A stretch of 64,000 bases of DNA from Enterobacter_D sp963521185 (GTDB taxonomy: Bacteria > Pseudomonadota > Gammaproteobacteria > Enterobacterales > Enterobacteriaceae): NCBI GenBank assembly GCA_963521185.1, contig CAUQTV010000006.1, positions 62,001 to 126,000 on the forward strand. Reading direction: 5' to 3'. The translations under genes and the position numbers were made by a program. The notes under the pieces are model-generated. The model was given only the letters and a program-made list of their open reading frames with translations, did no database searches and was not told the origin of the DNA. Below are positions 9,161 through 18,415 of this stretch, in pieces (position 1 is the stretch's first letter; each line of letters begins with the position of its first letter).

Positions 9161-9254
9161 AATAGACGGCCACTCTTCTGGCGTTCCGGCCTTAAGAAGC
9201 GATCAGATTCCGATGCAGAGGTGGTGCACCACTTAAGCGAAGACAGAGGGTTTG

Positions 9255-9284
9255 TCAGTTGGCTGCTGCATCGCAGCCAACTGA
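9255..9284. repeat. Perfect 12-bp inverted repeat at the 3' end of the MFS pseudogene
   Basis: TCAGTTGGCTGC (9255-9266) is the exact reverse complement of GCAGCCAACTGA (9273-9284), with a 6-nt loop. It lies 11 bp beyond the stop of the minus-strand MFS gene. Neither strand continues into a T run, so it is not a classical terminator, although it may protect a transcript end. Confidence 0.6.
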
Positions 9285-9294
9285 GCCTGTTGCG

Positions 9295-10753
9295 TTACCG
9301 TTGGGATACGCGGGCCGGGCTCGCGGAGCGATCCGAGCCGTGCCGGATAAGCCGGGTACTTAGTGCTGCTCCGATAGCCAGGCATGCGGCCATTGTGAGA
9401 AGCGCAACGATAAAGGCATGGGTAATGGCTGCGCCGCTGTGACTGTTGCCCAGCATGCTGTAAAAAATGCCGCCAATCACGGCGACGCTAAGCGCCGTGC
9501 TGATCTGTAAGGCGGCGCTGGTTATTCCCGCAATCATGCCTGAAAACGGTGGCGCAACCTGGCCGGTGACCATCCGCACCAGGGTTGGCATCGCCAGTCC
9601 CTGACCCATACCGGTCACAAAAAGCAGCGCGGCGAGCGGCAGCATGCCGGGCGGTTTACCCGTCAGCGTCATGGCAATCAATCCTGCCATGCCCGCCAGC
9701 CCTGCGGTTTCGCATCCCATCCCGATTGCGCTAAGGTAATTACCGGCAAATCGCCTCAGCCAGGGCGTCAGTAACGGACCGATCAGAAAACCCACGCCAA
9801 ACGGCAGGAAAACCGTGCCTGCGCTCAGCGCATTTAAATGCAGTGCACCCTGCAGATAGACAGAAAACAGAAGGAAGAAGGTGCCGATGGAATAAAACAG
9901 TAAAACAATCACCAGTCCCTGACCCAGCCCGGGAGCGCGTAATACGTCCGGATCAAGCAGTGGCGATCCGCCCTTCTGGCTGAGCCGTTGCTCATAGCGC
10001 CATAACAGCGCAGCCAGCAGCGGGAAAGTAAGAAATAACATCCACGTCCACCAGGGCCATCCCGCTTCACGCCCTTTCGATCAGCGGCACGATCAGCGTG
10101 CTCAGCGTTAATGTGGCAAGCAGTGTGCCGACAGGATCAAGCCGCTGCGCCGCCCGCGCCCGCGTCTCTTTCAGCAGCGGCAGACCAAAAAGAACGACCA
10201 GCAGCGCCACTGGCAGGTTAACCAGAAAAATCGCCCGCCATCCAAGGTGAAACAGATCGGCTGAAATAAGGATCCCACCCAGCACCTGTCCGATCACAGA
10301 GGCCAGTCCAAACACGGCACCATAGATACTCAGTGCTAAGGGTCTCTCTGCTTCGGGAAAAATGGCCTGTACAGAAGCCAGCGCCTGAGGGGCCATAATG
10401 GCGGCCGTGACGCCCTGTAATATACGCCCGGCTATCAGCACCCAGGATGACCCGGCAAAACCACACAGCAACGATGCCGCGGCAAAACCAATCAGCCCGA
10501 TAAAGAACATCTTTCCGCGACCGTAAATATCACCCAGCCGGCCGCCGGTGATCAGGGTCACGGCATAAACAGCAGCATAGGATGAAATAACCAGCTGTTC
10601 CGCCGAGGAAGAGGTGCTCAGCTCATTCTGAATAGCTGGCAGCGCCACGTTAACAATAAAGAAATCGAGCGGCGGCAAAAATGCCCCGACCAGTAAAATA
10701 ACAAACATCGCCCAGCGGCGCGGCTCAGCTTGCGGGATGCTATGTGCCGGCAT
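9295..10753 (-). pseudogene. DHA2-type (14-helix) MFS drug transporter, frameshifted
   Basis: Two adjacent reading frames make one transporter. The 5' part (10753 to 10067) has the EmrB/QacA-type start: LPPLDFFIVNVALPAIQNEL near residue 26, the GGRLGDIYGRGK loop near 69 and the motif C-like GAVFGLASVIGQVLGGIL near 142. The 3' part resumes at about 10072 and carries the remaining helices. The join is at 10075-10077, where GAAAGGGCGTGAAGC has one A too many. Removing it lets VPLIE continue as GREAGWPWWTWM into the second part, restoring about 478 residues. It follows the SDR pseudogene on the same strand, with a good AAGGAG ribosome site before its ATG. It is probably inactive, or a base error. 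Confidence 0.82.
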
Positions 10754-10856
10754 AGATCACTCCTTATGGAACGGTGCCCCAGGTAAAGGAAGCGTGGTAA
10801 TCAGGAATGTTTAGTTCGCGGGGCAGCCGCCCCGCTGAAACGTCACGCCGAACCGG

Positions 10857-11603
10857 TCAGCGCATGCCGCCGGAGGCGAGGATCACCTCGCCGCTGATCC
10901 ATGCCGCCTCGTCTGAGGCGAGAAAGGATACGATTGGTGCAATGTCCTTCACCTGTCCGATGCGGCCGAGCGGCGTCTGCTCCTCATTCCATCTCTGGAA
11001 GTCTGAGTGCATCGCACCTGCGCTATGGCTTCCTTCGGTTTCGATCAGGCCGGGATTGACCGCATTGACGCGGATTTGCCGGGGACCCAACTCTTTGGAA
11101 AGCACTCCGGTGATAGCATCGATCGCGCCTTTGGCCCCGCTGTAGATGGCGCTCTCAGCAAGAAAAACGCGGGTGACGAACTAACTGATGTTGATGATGC
11201 TGCTGCCTTTACCCAGGTGCGGCACGGCCGCGGCGCTGACCAGTAACGGGCCCAGAACATTAATATCGAACTGCCTACGGTAGAGCGCCTCGGTGCTTTC
11301 CTCGATACTGGCAAACTGATAAACACCGGCGTTGTTCACCACAATGTCCAGCCGTCCGAAAAGTTCGAGGGTGTTGTTAATAAGTGACTCAACCTCTGAC
11401 TGGCGGGTGACATCCGCCGCGAAGGCCATTGCCTTTCCGCCGGCGGCTTCAATCGCCGCAACCACCTTTTCTGCCCCGTTTCTGTCTGAGACATAATTGA
11501 CGACAACGTCTGCACCGTCAGCGGCCAGCTGGCGGGCTATCCCTGCGCCTATTCCTTTTGAACCACCGGTAACAAGGGCAACTTTGCCCTGGAGTCTGTT
11601 CAT
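10857..11603 (-). pseudogene. Short-chain dehydrogenase/reductase (SDR), in-frame premature stop
   Basis: The 248-codon frame is typical of classical SDR oxidoreductases. It has the cofactor motif TGGSKGIGAGIA near residue 12, NNAG near 90, the catalytic YSGAK near residue 154 and the PGLIETEG loop after it. At 11181-11183 there is a TAG. The reading continues in the same frame on both sides, and the stop sits 13 codons before the catalytic Tyr, the position of the catalytic Ser; relatives read NISS there, so TCG to TAG is the likely change. The gene precedes the MFS pseudogene and is divergent from an intact LysR regulator. The substrate is unknown. Confidence 0.85.
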
Positions 11604-11703
11604 ACTTTCGCTTCCTGTAAGGGCCGCCTGAGGCGACGGAGTGAAAGAACCTATGGTGATACCTGCAAAGTTGTTTGAGAACTGACACTTTTGTATATTG
11701 GAC

Positions 11704-11717
11704 GTTCATTTTTGAAC
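11704..11717. promoter_or_regulatory. Short palindrome in the LysR/SDR divergent promoter
   Basis: GTTCA-TTTT-TGAAC is a perfect inverted repeat 15 bp before the LysR start codon, inside the 128-bp divergent region. LysR-type proteins often bind dyads in such gaps to control themselves and the divergent gene, so it is a candidate operator. Inference only. Confidence 0.35.
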
Positions 11718-11731
11718 AGTGGGTTCAGCGT

Positions 11732-12580
11732 ATGGAGTGGGGAGATGTTCAGGTCTTTCTTGCCGTCATCCGAAACGGCTCGTTCGGTAAGGCGGCGTTG
11801 AGTCTGGGCGTAAGTCATCCGACGGTCGGACGCCGCATTAAAGCACTGGAGGATGAGGCGCAGCAGGCGCTGTTCCGTCGCACAAAAGAGGGTCTGGTGC
11901 TGACCGATGCCGGTGACGGCGTCATGAAACTGGCAGAAGCGATGGAAAATTCCGCGCTGGCAATGGAGCGACGTCTGGCGGGTAATCACGACCGTCTTGA
12001 AGGAATACTGCGCATATCCGCCGCAGAATGGTTTACTAACACTGTGCTGGCACCCGTGCTGAGTGAACTGACGCGCCGTCATCCGGCAATTGTGCCGGAG
12101 GTGATTGCCAGTTTCCGCCTGCTCGATCTGTCGCGCCGTGATGCCGACGTTGCGTTTCGTATCGTCCCCTTCACCGATCCGGATATCGTCCAGCGCCGCC
12201 TGATGAGTGTGCCCTACGCGCTTTTCGGGACGCCAGAAACGGCACAGGCGCTGCTGACAGCGCCCTCTTCGGTGGGGCTGATCCTGATGAATACCGGACA
12301 GTCACACTTTCCTGACGTCGCCTGGCTGCTGGAACAGTTTCCAGAGTCGCGACCCGCCTTTAAAAGCACGAGCCGGGCCGTGCAGGCACAGATGTGCCTG
12401 AGGGGAATAGGCGTCGCCGTACTGCCTCAGCCGCTGGGCGATAGCACACCTGGCCTGCAGCGCATAGTAACGCCTGATTTTCCGCCTTCACGGGATATCT
12501 GGGTCGGCTACCATCAGGATCTCCGTCATATGGATCGCCTGCGCGCTCTGCTGGATATTGCAGATACGATGCTGACCTGA
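11732..12580 (+). CDS. LysR-family transcriptional regulator
   Basis: This 282-residue regulator starts at the ATG at 11732 (MEWGDVQVFLAV), the usual LysR beginning; an upstream TTG at 11675 would add 19 unrelated residues. The winged helix-turn-helix is at residues 4-60 (GSFGKAALSLGVSHPTVGRRIKALE), followed by a substrate-binding domain. It is divergent from the broken SDR and MFS genes and is the expected regulator of that module. It appears intact although its likely targets are not. Confidence 0.85.
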   Translation: MEWGDVQVFLAVIRNGSFGKAALSLGVSHPTVGRRIKALEDEAQQALFRRTKEGLVLTDAGDGVMKLAEAMENSALAMERRLAGNHDRLEGILRISAAEWFTNTVLAPVLSELTRRHPAIVPEVIASFRLLDLSRRDADVAFRIVPFTDPDIVQRRLMSVPYALFGTPETAQALLTAPSSVGLILMNTGQSHFPDVAWLLEQFPESRPAFKSTSRAVQAQMCLRGIGVAVLPQPLGDSTPGLQRIVTPDFPPSRDIWVGYHQDLRHMDRLRALLDIADTMLT

Positions 12581-12813
12581 GCATCATGATGCTAAGTACA
12601 CCGGTTCTCAGGCAGTCCACATTTCTACCGCTTTGAACGAAAGTGGTTTTCCCTCTGGTTTTCCTGCCATCAAGACTCCGTTATCATGCTCTCAATGCAT
12701 GTGAGAACGTAGTATGCAGGGCTCACTAAGATCGTATGAGACAACGTGAAATCTAATGACAACCAAAAAATCACTAACTCATTAAAAATTAAGAAAATGG
12801 ACATCACAAACCG

Positions 12814-15375
12814 ATGAGTACACAAGAGAATTTCGACGCCCACACCCCCATGATGCAGCAGTACCTGAAGCTTAAAGCGCAGCATCCGGACATTCTGCTG
12901 TTTTACCGCATGGGCGATTTCTACGAACTGTTTTATGACGATGCCAAACGGGCGTCGCAGCTGATGGATATCTCGCTGACCAAGCGGGGCGCGTCGGCGG
13001 GTGAGCCGATCCCGATGGCGGGCGTGCCGCACCATGCGGTGGAAAACTATTTAGCGAAGCTGGTGAATCTCGGGGAATCGGTCGCTATCTGCGAACAGAT
13101 TGGCGATCCGGCCACCAGCAAAGGTCCGGTGGAGCGTAAGGTCGTGCGCATCGTCACGCCGGGCACTATCAGCGATGAAGCGCTGTTGCAGGAGCGCCAG
13201 GACAACCTACTGGCCGCCATCTGGCAGGACAGCAAAGGCTACGGCTTTGCGACGCTGGATATCAGCTCCGGGCGTTTTCGCGTCAGCGAACCCGCTGACC
13301 GTGAAACCATGGCGGCGGAATTGCAGCGCACCAATCCGGCGGAGCTGCTGTATGCCGAGGATTTTGCCGAGACGGCGTTGATTGAAGGCCGTCGCGGATT
13401 GCGCCGCCGCCCGCTGTGGGAATTTGAAATCGACACCGCGCGCCAGCAGTTAAACTTGCAGTTCGGTACCCGCGACCTCATCGGCTTTGGTGTCGAAAAT
13501 GCCCCGCGCGGCCTCTGCGCGGCGGGCTGTTTGCTGCAATACGTCAAAGACACTCAGCGCACGTCCCTGCCGCACATCCGCTCCATCACCATGGAGCGCC
13601 AGCAGGACAGCATCATTATGGATGCGGCCACGCGCCGTAATCTGGAGATCACGCAGAATCTGGCGGGCGGCATTGAAAACACGCTGGCGTCGGTGCTCGA
13701 CTGCACCGTCACCCCGATGGGCAGCCGCATGCTCAAGCGCTGGCTGCACATGCCGGTGCGCAACACCGACGTGCTGATTGAACGCCAGCAAACCATCGGC
13801 GCATTGCAGGACGCGACCGCAGAGCTGCAACCGGTACTGCGTCAGGTGGGCGACTTAGAGCGTATTCTCGCGCGTCTGGCCCTGCGCACAGCGCGCCCGC
13901 GCGATCTGGCCCGTATGCGCTATGCCTTCCAGCAGCTACCGGAACTGCGTGCGCAGCTTGCCGGTGTTGACAGCAAACCTGTGCAGCAGCTGCGTGAAAA
14001 AATGGGTGAATTTACTGAACTGCGTGAACTGTTAGAGCGCGCCATTATCGACGCGCCGCCGGTGCTGGTGCGCGATGGCGGCGTGATTGCGCCGGGTTAC
14101 CATGACGAACTGGACGAGTGGCGCGGGCTGGCGGCGGGTGCCACGGATTATCTTGATAAGCTGGAGATCCGCGAGCGTGAAAAGCTCGGGCTGGACACGC
14201 TGAAAGTCGGCTATAACGCCGTGCACGGTTACTTCATTCAGATCAGCCGTGGACAGAGCCACCATGCGCCCATTCACTACGTGCGCCGCCAGACGTTAAA
14301 AAACGCCGAGCGCTACATTATTCCTGAACTGAAAGAGTACGAAGACAAAGTTCTGACCTCCAAAAGCAAAGCGCTGGCGCTGGAAAAACAGCTTTATGAT
14401 GAGCTGTTCGACATGCTGTTGCCGCATCTCGGCGATTTACAGCAGAGCGCCACCGCGCTGGCGGAGCTTGACGTGCTGGTGAACCTGGCGGAACGCGCCG
14501 ACACCCTGAACTACACCTGTCCGACCTTTATGGATAAACCGGGCATCCGCGTAACCGAAGGCCGTCATCCGGTGGTGGAGCAGGTGCTGAACGAGCCGTT
14601 TATCGCCAACCCGCTGTCACTCTCGCCCCAGCGCCGCATGCTGATCATCACCGGACCCAACATGGGCGGTAAAAGTACCTATATGCGTCAGACCGCGCTT
14701 ATCGCCCTGCTGGCGTACATCGGTAGCTATGTGCCTGCGCAGAAAGTGGAGATCGGCCCCATTGACCGCATCTTTACCCGCGTCGGGGCGGCGGACGATC
14801 TGGCGAGCGGGCGCTCGACCTTTATGGTGGAGATGACCGAAACGGCGAATATTTTGCACAACGCAACAGAGAACAGCCTGGTGCTGATGGATGAGATTGG
14901 TCGCGGCACCTCAACCTACGACGGTCTGTCGCTGGCGTGGGCCTGTGCGGAAAACCTCGCCAATCGCATCAAAGCGCTGACGCTGTTTGCCACCCATTAC
15001 TTTGAACTGACCCAGCTTCCGGAAAAAATGGAAGGCGTGGCGAACGTGCACCTCGACGCGCTGGAGCACGGCGATACCATCGCCTTTATGCATAGCGTGC
15101 AGGATGGCGCGGCCAGTAAGAGCTATGGCCTCGCCGTTGCCGCGCTGGCGGGTGTGCCGAAAGAGGTGATCAAGCGCGCACGCCAGAAGCTGCGCGAGCT
15201 GGAGAGCATTACGCCGAACGCGGCGGCAACGCAGGTCGATGGCACGCAGATGTCGCTGCTTGCCCCCGCAGAAGAAACCAACCCGGCGGTTGAGGCACTG
15301 GAAAATCTCGATCCGGATTCGCTGACGCCGCGCCAGGCGCTGGAGTGGATTTATCGTCTTAAGAATCTGCTTTAA
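12814..15375 (+). CDS. mutS: DNA mismatch repair protein MutS
   Basis: This 853-residue protein recognises mismatches and matches the E. coli length. The N-terminal mismatch-binding domain has the Phe-x-Glu wedge (GDFYELF near residue 36). The C-terminal ATPase has Walker A TGPNMGGKSTYMRQ near residue 614 and Walker B VLMDEIGRGTSTYDGLSLAW near 692, followed by the HFELT segment near 728 and a C-terminal tail for tetramer formation. With MutL and MutH it directs methyl-guided repair. The 233 bp upstream contain no gene I recognise. The downstream gap carries a REP element. Confidence 0.98.
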   Translation: MSTQENFDAHTPMMQQYLKLKAQHPDILLFYRMGDFYELFYDDAKRASQLMDISLTKRGASAGEPIPMAGVPHHAVENYLAKLVNLGESVAICEQIGDPATSKGPVERKVVRIVTPGTISDEALLQERQDNLLAAIWQDSKGYGFATLDISSGRFRVSEPADRETMAAELQRTNPAELLYAEDFAETALIEGRRGLRRRPLWEFEIDTARQQLNLQFGTRDLIGFGVENAPRGLCAAGCLLQYVKDTQRTSLPHIRSITMERQQDSIIMDAATRRNLEITQNLAGGIENTLASVLDCTVTPMGSRMLKRWLHMPVRNTDVLIERQQTIGALQDATAELQPVLRQVGDLERILARLALRTARPRDLARMRYAFQQLPELRAQLAGVDSKPVQQLREKMGEFTELRELLERAIIDAPPVLVRDGGVIAPGYHDELDEWRGLAAGATDYLDKLEIREREKLGLDTLKVGYNAVHGYFIQISRGQSHHAPIHYVRRQTLKNAERYIIPELKEYEDKVLTSKSKALALEKQLYDELFDMLLPHLGDLQQSATALAELDVLVNLAERADTLNYTCPTFMDKPGIRVTEGRHPVVEQVLNEPFIANPLSLSPQRRMLIITGPNMGGKSTYMRQTALIALLAYIGSYVPAQKVEIGPIDRIFTRVGAADDLASGRSTFMVEMTETANILHNATENSLVLMDEIGRGTSTYDGLSLAWACAENLANRIKALTLFATHYFELTQLPEKMEGVANVHLDALEHGDTIAFMHSVQDGAASKSYGLAVAALAGVPKEVIKRARQKLRELESITPNAAATQVDGTQMSLLAPAEETNPAVEALENLDPDSLTPRQALEWIYRLKNLL

Positions 15376-15387
15376 CCGGGGTGCCAC

Positions 15388-15415
15388 GCCCGGCGGCGCA
15401 AGCTTGCCGGGCCTA
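15388..15415. repeat. REP element after mutS
   Basis: GCCCGGCGGCGCAAGCTTGC followed by CGGGC is a typical enterobacterial REP palindrome between mutS and osmC. Confidence 0.75.
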
Positions 15416-15536
15416 CGGGATCTACGCCTCAGGTTTTAAAGACCCGGTTTATCACGGACTCTTCTGACTTCTCCGGCAACCCGCCGCTGAGGTTCTATAC
15501 TTAGGGCTTCATTCGCACAAAAAATGGAGCTAATAC

Positions 15537-15965
15537 ATGACGATTCACAAGAAAGGTCAGGCGCACTGGGAAGGTGACATCAAACGCGGTAAAGGTACCA
15601 TTTCCACCGAAAGCGGCGCGCTGAAAGAGCAACCTTACGGGTTCAACACCCGTTTTGAAGGCGCGGCCGGGACAAACCCGGAAGAGCTGATTGGTGCGGC
15701 ACACGCAGGCTGTTTCTCAATGGCGCTGTCACTGATGCTGGGTGAAGCGGGCTATACCGCTGAAAGCATCAACACCACGGCAGATGTCTCGCTCGATAAA
15801 GTCGATGGCGGCTTTGCCATCACCAAAATCGCGCTGACCAGTGCGGTTAAAGTGCCAGGCATTGATAAAGACGCCTTTGACCCGATCATTAATAAAGCGA
15901 AAGCCGGCTGCCCGGTTTCTCAGCTGATTAAAGCGGAAATCACCCTCGATTACACGCTGAACTAA
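15537..15965 (+). CDS. osmC: OsmC organic hydroperoxide peroxiredoxin
   Basis: This 142-residue thiol peroxidase begins MTIHKKGQAHWEGDIKRGKG, nearly as in E. coli OsmC. The two redox Cys are visible: AAHAGCFSMAL near residue 59 and KAGCPVSQL near residue 125. OsmC reduces organic hydroperoxides and is induced by osmotic stress and stationary phase through RpoS in E. coli. Here it lies directly downstream of mutS and about 2.5 kb from rpoS, not at its E. coli map position. The start is the ATG at 15537 after GGAGCTAATAC. Confidence 0.93.
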   Translation: MTIHKKGQAHWEGDIKRGKGTISTESGALKEQPYGFNTRFEGAAGTNPEELIGAAHAGCFSMALSLMLGEAGYTAESINTTADVSLDKVDGGFAITKIALTSAVKVPGIDKDAFDPIINKAKAGCPVSQLIKAEITLDYTLN

Positions 15966-15978
15966 TCCTCGCTTTATT

Positions 15979-16002
15979 GCCCGGCGGTCACGGCTGCCGG
16001 GC
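15979..16002. repeat. REP-like palindrome between osmC and the decarboxylase genes
   Basis: GCCCGGCGGTCACGGCTGCC then GGGC forms a stable stem in a convergent gap, probably acting as a REP/terminator-like element for osmC. Confidence 0.6.
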
Positions 16003-16027
16003 ACATCTCATCGCTCACTTTCGCTAT

Positions 16028-16255
16028 TTATCGCTCAAGCAACGGCGGCACCGTCGGTACTTCCGGCGCATTGTCGATATCGGCCTGTGTCATGCGAAAC
16101 GCCTCAGGGTAGTGTTCGCGGCTGGTGCGGCGCAGCGGCTCGGTATCACGCCAGGTATAGATACAGTGCTGGCACAGGTACACCGTCCAGACCCCTTTCA
16201 CCGGCGACACCGCCATCACTTCAATGTGCTCATCGGCACAGCGTGGACAAATCAT
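16028..16255 (-). CDS. Non-oxidative hydroxyarylic acid decarboxylase subunit D
   Basis: This 75-residue protein has two Cys pairs, CPRCADEH near residue 3 and LCQHC near residue 28, which probably bind a metal. It matches the small D subunit (EcdD/ShdD/BsdD family) found after UbiD-like C subunits. The D subunit is needed for full activity of the decarboxylase in characterised Bacillus and Enterobacter-type systems, though its precise role is unclear. It follows subunit C by 10 bp and is translated from the same message. Confidence 0.88.
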   Translation of the reverse strand: MICPRCADEHIEVMAVSPVKGVWTVYLCQHCIYTWRDTEPLRRTSREHYPEAFRMTQADIDNAPEVPTVPPLLER

Positions 16256-16265
16256 TTTTCACTCC

Positions 16266-17693
16266 TTAATTGCGGTTGGCGATCATGGCGGTCAGTTTTT
16301 CCACCCAGGCTTGCGTTTCCGGCAGATCTTTTACCGGCTGGCTGTAGTGACCGCGCAAATCCGGGGCCACCGGCGTCGTCGCGTCAATAATCAGCTTATC
16401 GGTAATACCCGCCGGGCTGGAGCCAGGATCCAGCTCCAGCACCGACATGTTCGGCAGCTGCACCAGATCGCCTGCCGGATTCACCTTCGATGACAGCGCC
16501 CACATCACCTGCGGTAAATTGAACGGATCGACATCTTCATCAACCATGATCACCATCTTCACGTAGCCCAGACCGTGCGGCGTGGTCATGGCTCGCAGGC
16601 CCACCGCGCGGGCAAAACCGCCATAGCGTTTTTTCGTGGAGATGATCGCCAGCAGGCCGTGGGTGTACATGGCGTTCACCGCCTGCACTTCCGGGAATTC
16701 CGCTTTCAGCTGTTGATACAACGGCACGCAGGTGGCCGGGCCAATCAGATAATCAATTTCGGTCCACGGCATGCCCAGATAGAGCGATTCAAAAATCGGT
16801 TTTGTGCGGTAAGAGACTTTGTCGATGCGCACCACCGTCATGTTGCGCCCACCGGAATAGTGCCCGGTAAACTCGCCGAACGGTCCTTCGATTTCGCGTT
16901 TCCGGCTTTCAATGACGCCTTCGAGGATCACCTCAGATCCCCAGGGCACGTCGAATCCGGTCAGCGGCGCGGTGGCGATGGGGTACGGGCTTTCACGCAG
17001 CGCCCCGGCCATTTCATACTCCGACTGATCGTATTTCAGCGGCGTCGCCCCCATCAGCGTGATGATCGGATCGTTACCCAGCGTGATAGCGATGGGCAGA
17101 TCCTCACCGCGCTCTTCTGCTTTATGCAGATGCAGCGCAATGTCATGCATCGGCACCGGTTGCAGGCCCAGCTTGCGCTTGCCCTTCACTTCCATGCGGT
17201 AGATACCAACATTCTGCTTACCGAAATGGTCAGGATCGAGCGGGTCGCGGGAAACCACGCAGGCTTTATCCAGATAAAAACCCCCGTCACCGTCGTTTAA
17301 GCGGAACAGCGGCAGGATATCGAACAGGTTGATATCGTCGCCGTCAACGCTGTTTTCAGCCCAGGCCGGATCCGCGCGGCGCTCAGGCGTCACCGGGAAG
17401 GTGTCCCAGCGGCGGATGAATTCATCAATCTGCTGCTTGACCGGCGTGTTCGCGGGCAGGCCCATTGAAATGGCATGGTTTTGCCAGGAGCCAATGGTGT
17501 TCATCGCCACGCGGGCATCGGTAAAGCCGCGAATATTATCAAACCACAGCGCGGGTGCGCCGTCACCGATGCGCCCGGTAGCGTTGGCCGCCGCCGCGAT
17601 ATCCGGCTCGGCGTTCACTTCCTCAGCGATCCTGAGCAGTTGCCCCTGCTCATCGAGCGCCTGTAAGAAGCTTCTCAAATCATCAAATGCCAT
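16266..17693 (-). CDS. Non-oxidative hydroxyarylic acid decarboxylase subunit C (UbiD family)
   Basis: This 475-residue UbiD-family enzyme matches EcdC-type proteins in length and in nearly every motif I recall (MAFDDLRSFLQALDEQGQLL start; NDGDGGFYLDKACVVSRDP near residue 165; EGPFGEFTGHYSGG near 280). It reversibly decarboxylates hydroxybenzoates such as 4-hydroxybenzoate using prenylated FMN; the Glu in EGPFGEFTGHYS belongs to the catalytic set. I chose the ATG at 17693 by homology; longer frames add residues outside the family. The partner flavin prenyltransferase (subunit B) is reduced to a remnant just upstream, so cofactor would have to come from UbiX elsewhere. Confidence 0.9.
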   Translation of the reverse strand: MAFDDLRSFLQALDEQGQLLRIAEEVNAEPDIAAAANATGRIGDGAPALWFDNIRGFTDARVAMNTIGSWQNHAISMGLPANTPVKQQIDEFIRRWDTFPVTPERRADPAWAENSVDGDDINLFDILPLFRLNDGDGGFYLDKACVVSRDPLDPDHFGKQNVGIYRMEVKGKRKLGLQPVPMHDIALHLHKAEERGEDLPIAITLGNDPIITLMGATPLKYDQSEYEMAGALRESPYPIATAPLTGFDVPWGSEVILEGVIESRKREIEGPFGEFTGHYSGGRNMTVVRIDKVSYRTKPIFESLYLGMPWTEIDYLIGPATCVPLYQQLKAEFPEVQAVNAMYTHGLLAIISTKKRYGGFARAVGLRAMTTPHGLGYVKMVIMVDEDVDPFNLPQVMWALSSKVNPAGDLVQLPNMSVLELDPGSSPAGITDKLIIDATTPVAPDLRGHYSQPVKDLPETQAWVEKLTAMIANRN

Positions 17694-17781
17694 GTTCATT
17701 CTCCTGTGAAAAATGCGTTGCAGCCTGCAAGCCCTTCTGCGGCACACCGATTACGCCGGTCATCTCAACAATCCGTCTTTT
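17683..17781 (-). pseudogene. Remnant of decarboxylase subunit B (UbiX-like flavin prenyltransferase)
   Basis: In the place where subunit B belongs, the minus frame reads KRRIVEMTGVIGVPQ and then KGLQAATHFSQENEHGI with a stop overlapping the start of subunit C. The first part resembles the UbiX/EcdB N-terminus (K-R-L-I-V-G-MTG-ATG-AP) and the second its C-terminal end. About 160-180 codons between them are missing, so this looks like an internal deletion. The stop-start overlap typical of a translationally coupled operon is preserved. The family match is from memory. Confidence 0.6.
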
Positions 17782-17951
17782 GTTGTTTTCACCACTTTGT
17801 TCGTATGCGAACATTAAAAATAAACTACTCCCGAACATTTCCCCTCACAAGATCGTTCGTGCACGATCGCACAAATAGCAAAAAACGACGGCGTTAAAAT
17901 TCGGGGCATTAGCGGCTATCATAGGAGAGAGATTTTTACGCGGGAGTGTTC

Positions 17952-18359
17952 ATGCAACTACGACAAGAAGCGTTCCACCTGTTGCGCCAGCTGTTTCAGC
18001 AGCACACTGCCCAGTGGCAGCAGGCGTTACCGGATCTGACCAAGCCACAGTATGCGGTGATGCGCTCGGTCGCCGAACATCCCGGCATTGAGCAGGTGGC
18101 CTTAACGGAGGTGGCGGTGAGCACCAAAGCGACGCTGGCTGAAATGCTCAGCCGCATGGAAACGCGCGGGCTTGTGCGCCGGGAGCAGGATCCGGCGGAT
18201 AAACGCCGACGATTTGTCTTTTTAACTGAAGAAGGCGAAGCGCTGCTTGAGCGCTGTAAGCCCGTCGGTAACGGTGTGGATGAGGCGTTCCTGGGCCGTC
18301 TGAACGCCGATGAGCAGGCGCAGTTTTCCGCCATCATCAGGAAGATGATACGCGACTGA
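17952..18359 (+). CDS. MarR-family transcriptional regulator
   Basis: This 135-residue winged-helix protein is divergent from the decarboxylase genes. The recognition region VALTEVAVSTKATLAEMLSRMETRGLVRREQDPADKRRRFVFLTEEG (residues 50-97, given by its DPADKRR wing) is typical of MarR. The ATG at 17952 follows GGGAG at good spacing. Decarboxylase loci in enterobacteria commonly carry such a regulator, which probably senses phenolic acids and controls the divergent promoter. Confidence 0.85.
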   Translation: MQLRQEAFHLLRQLFQQHTAQWQQALPDLTKPQYAVMRSVAEHPGIEQVALTEVAVSTKATLAEMLSRMETRGLVRREQDPADKRRRFVFLTEEGEALLERCKPVGNGVDEAFLGRLNADEQAQFSAIIRKMIRD

Positions 18360-18370
18360 TGTTAAACAAA

Positions 18371-18403
18371 AGAAAAAGGCCAGTCGCATGACTGACCTTT
18401 TTT
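18371..18403 (-). terminator. Terminator between rpoS and the MarR gene
   Basis: In the rpoS direction AGGTCAGTC and GACTGGCCT pair over 9 bp (one U-G) around ATGC and are followed by TTTTTCTTTT. The other strand also ends in six T, so it may serve both convergent genes. Confidence 0.8.
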
Positions 18404-18415
18404 GGATGAATTCGC

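Larger units (their letters stand above)
8991..9294. other. Non-coding degenerate stretch
   Basis: There is no intact gene in this 300-bp stretch. It contains a short coding-like remnant (9071-9160) and a perfect hairpin (9255-9284), each listed separately. It marks the left edge of the decaying SDR/MFS module. Confidence 0.5.

Noticed and set aside
9255..9284. 12-bp perfect hairpin as a rho-independent terminator of the MFS gene
   Set aside because: No T run follows on either strand.
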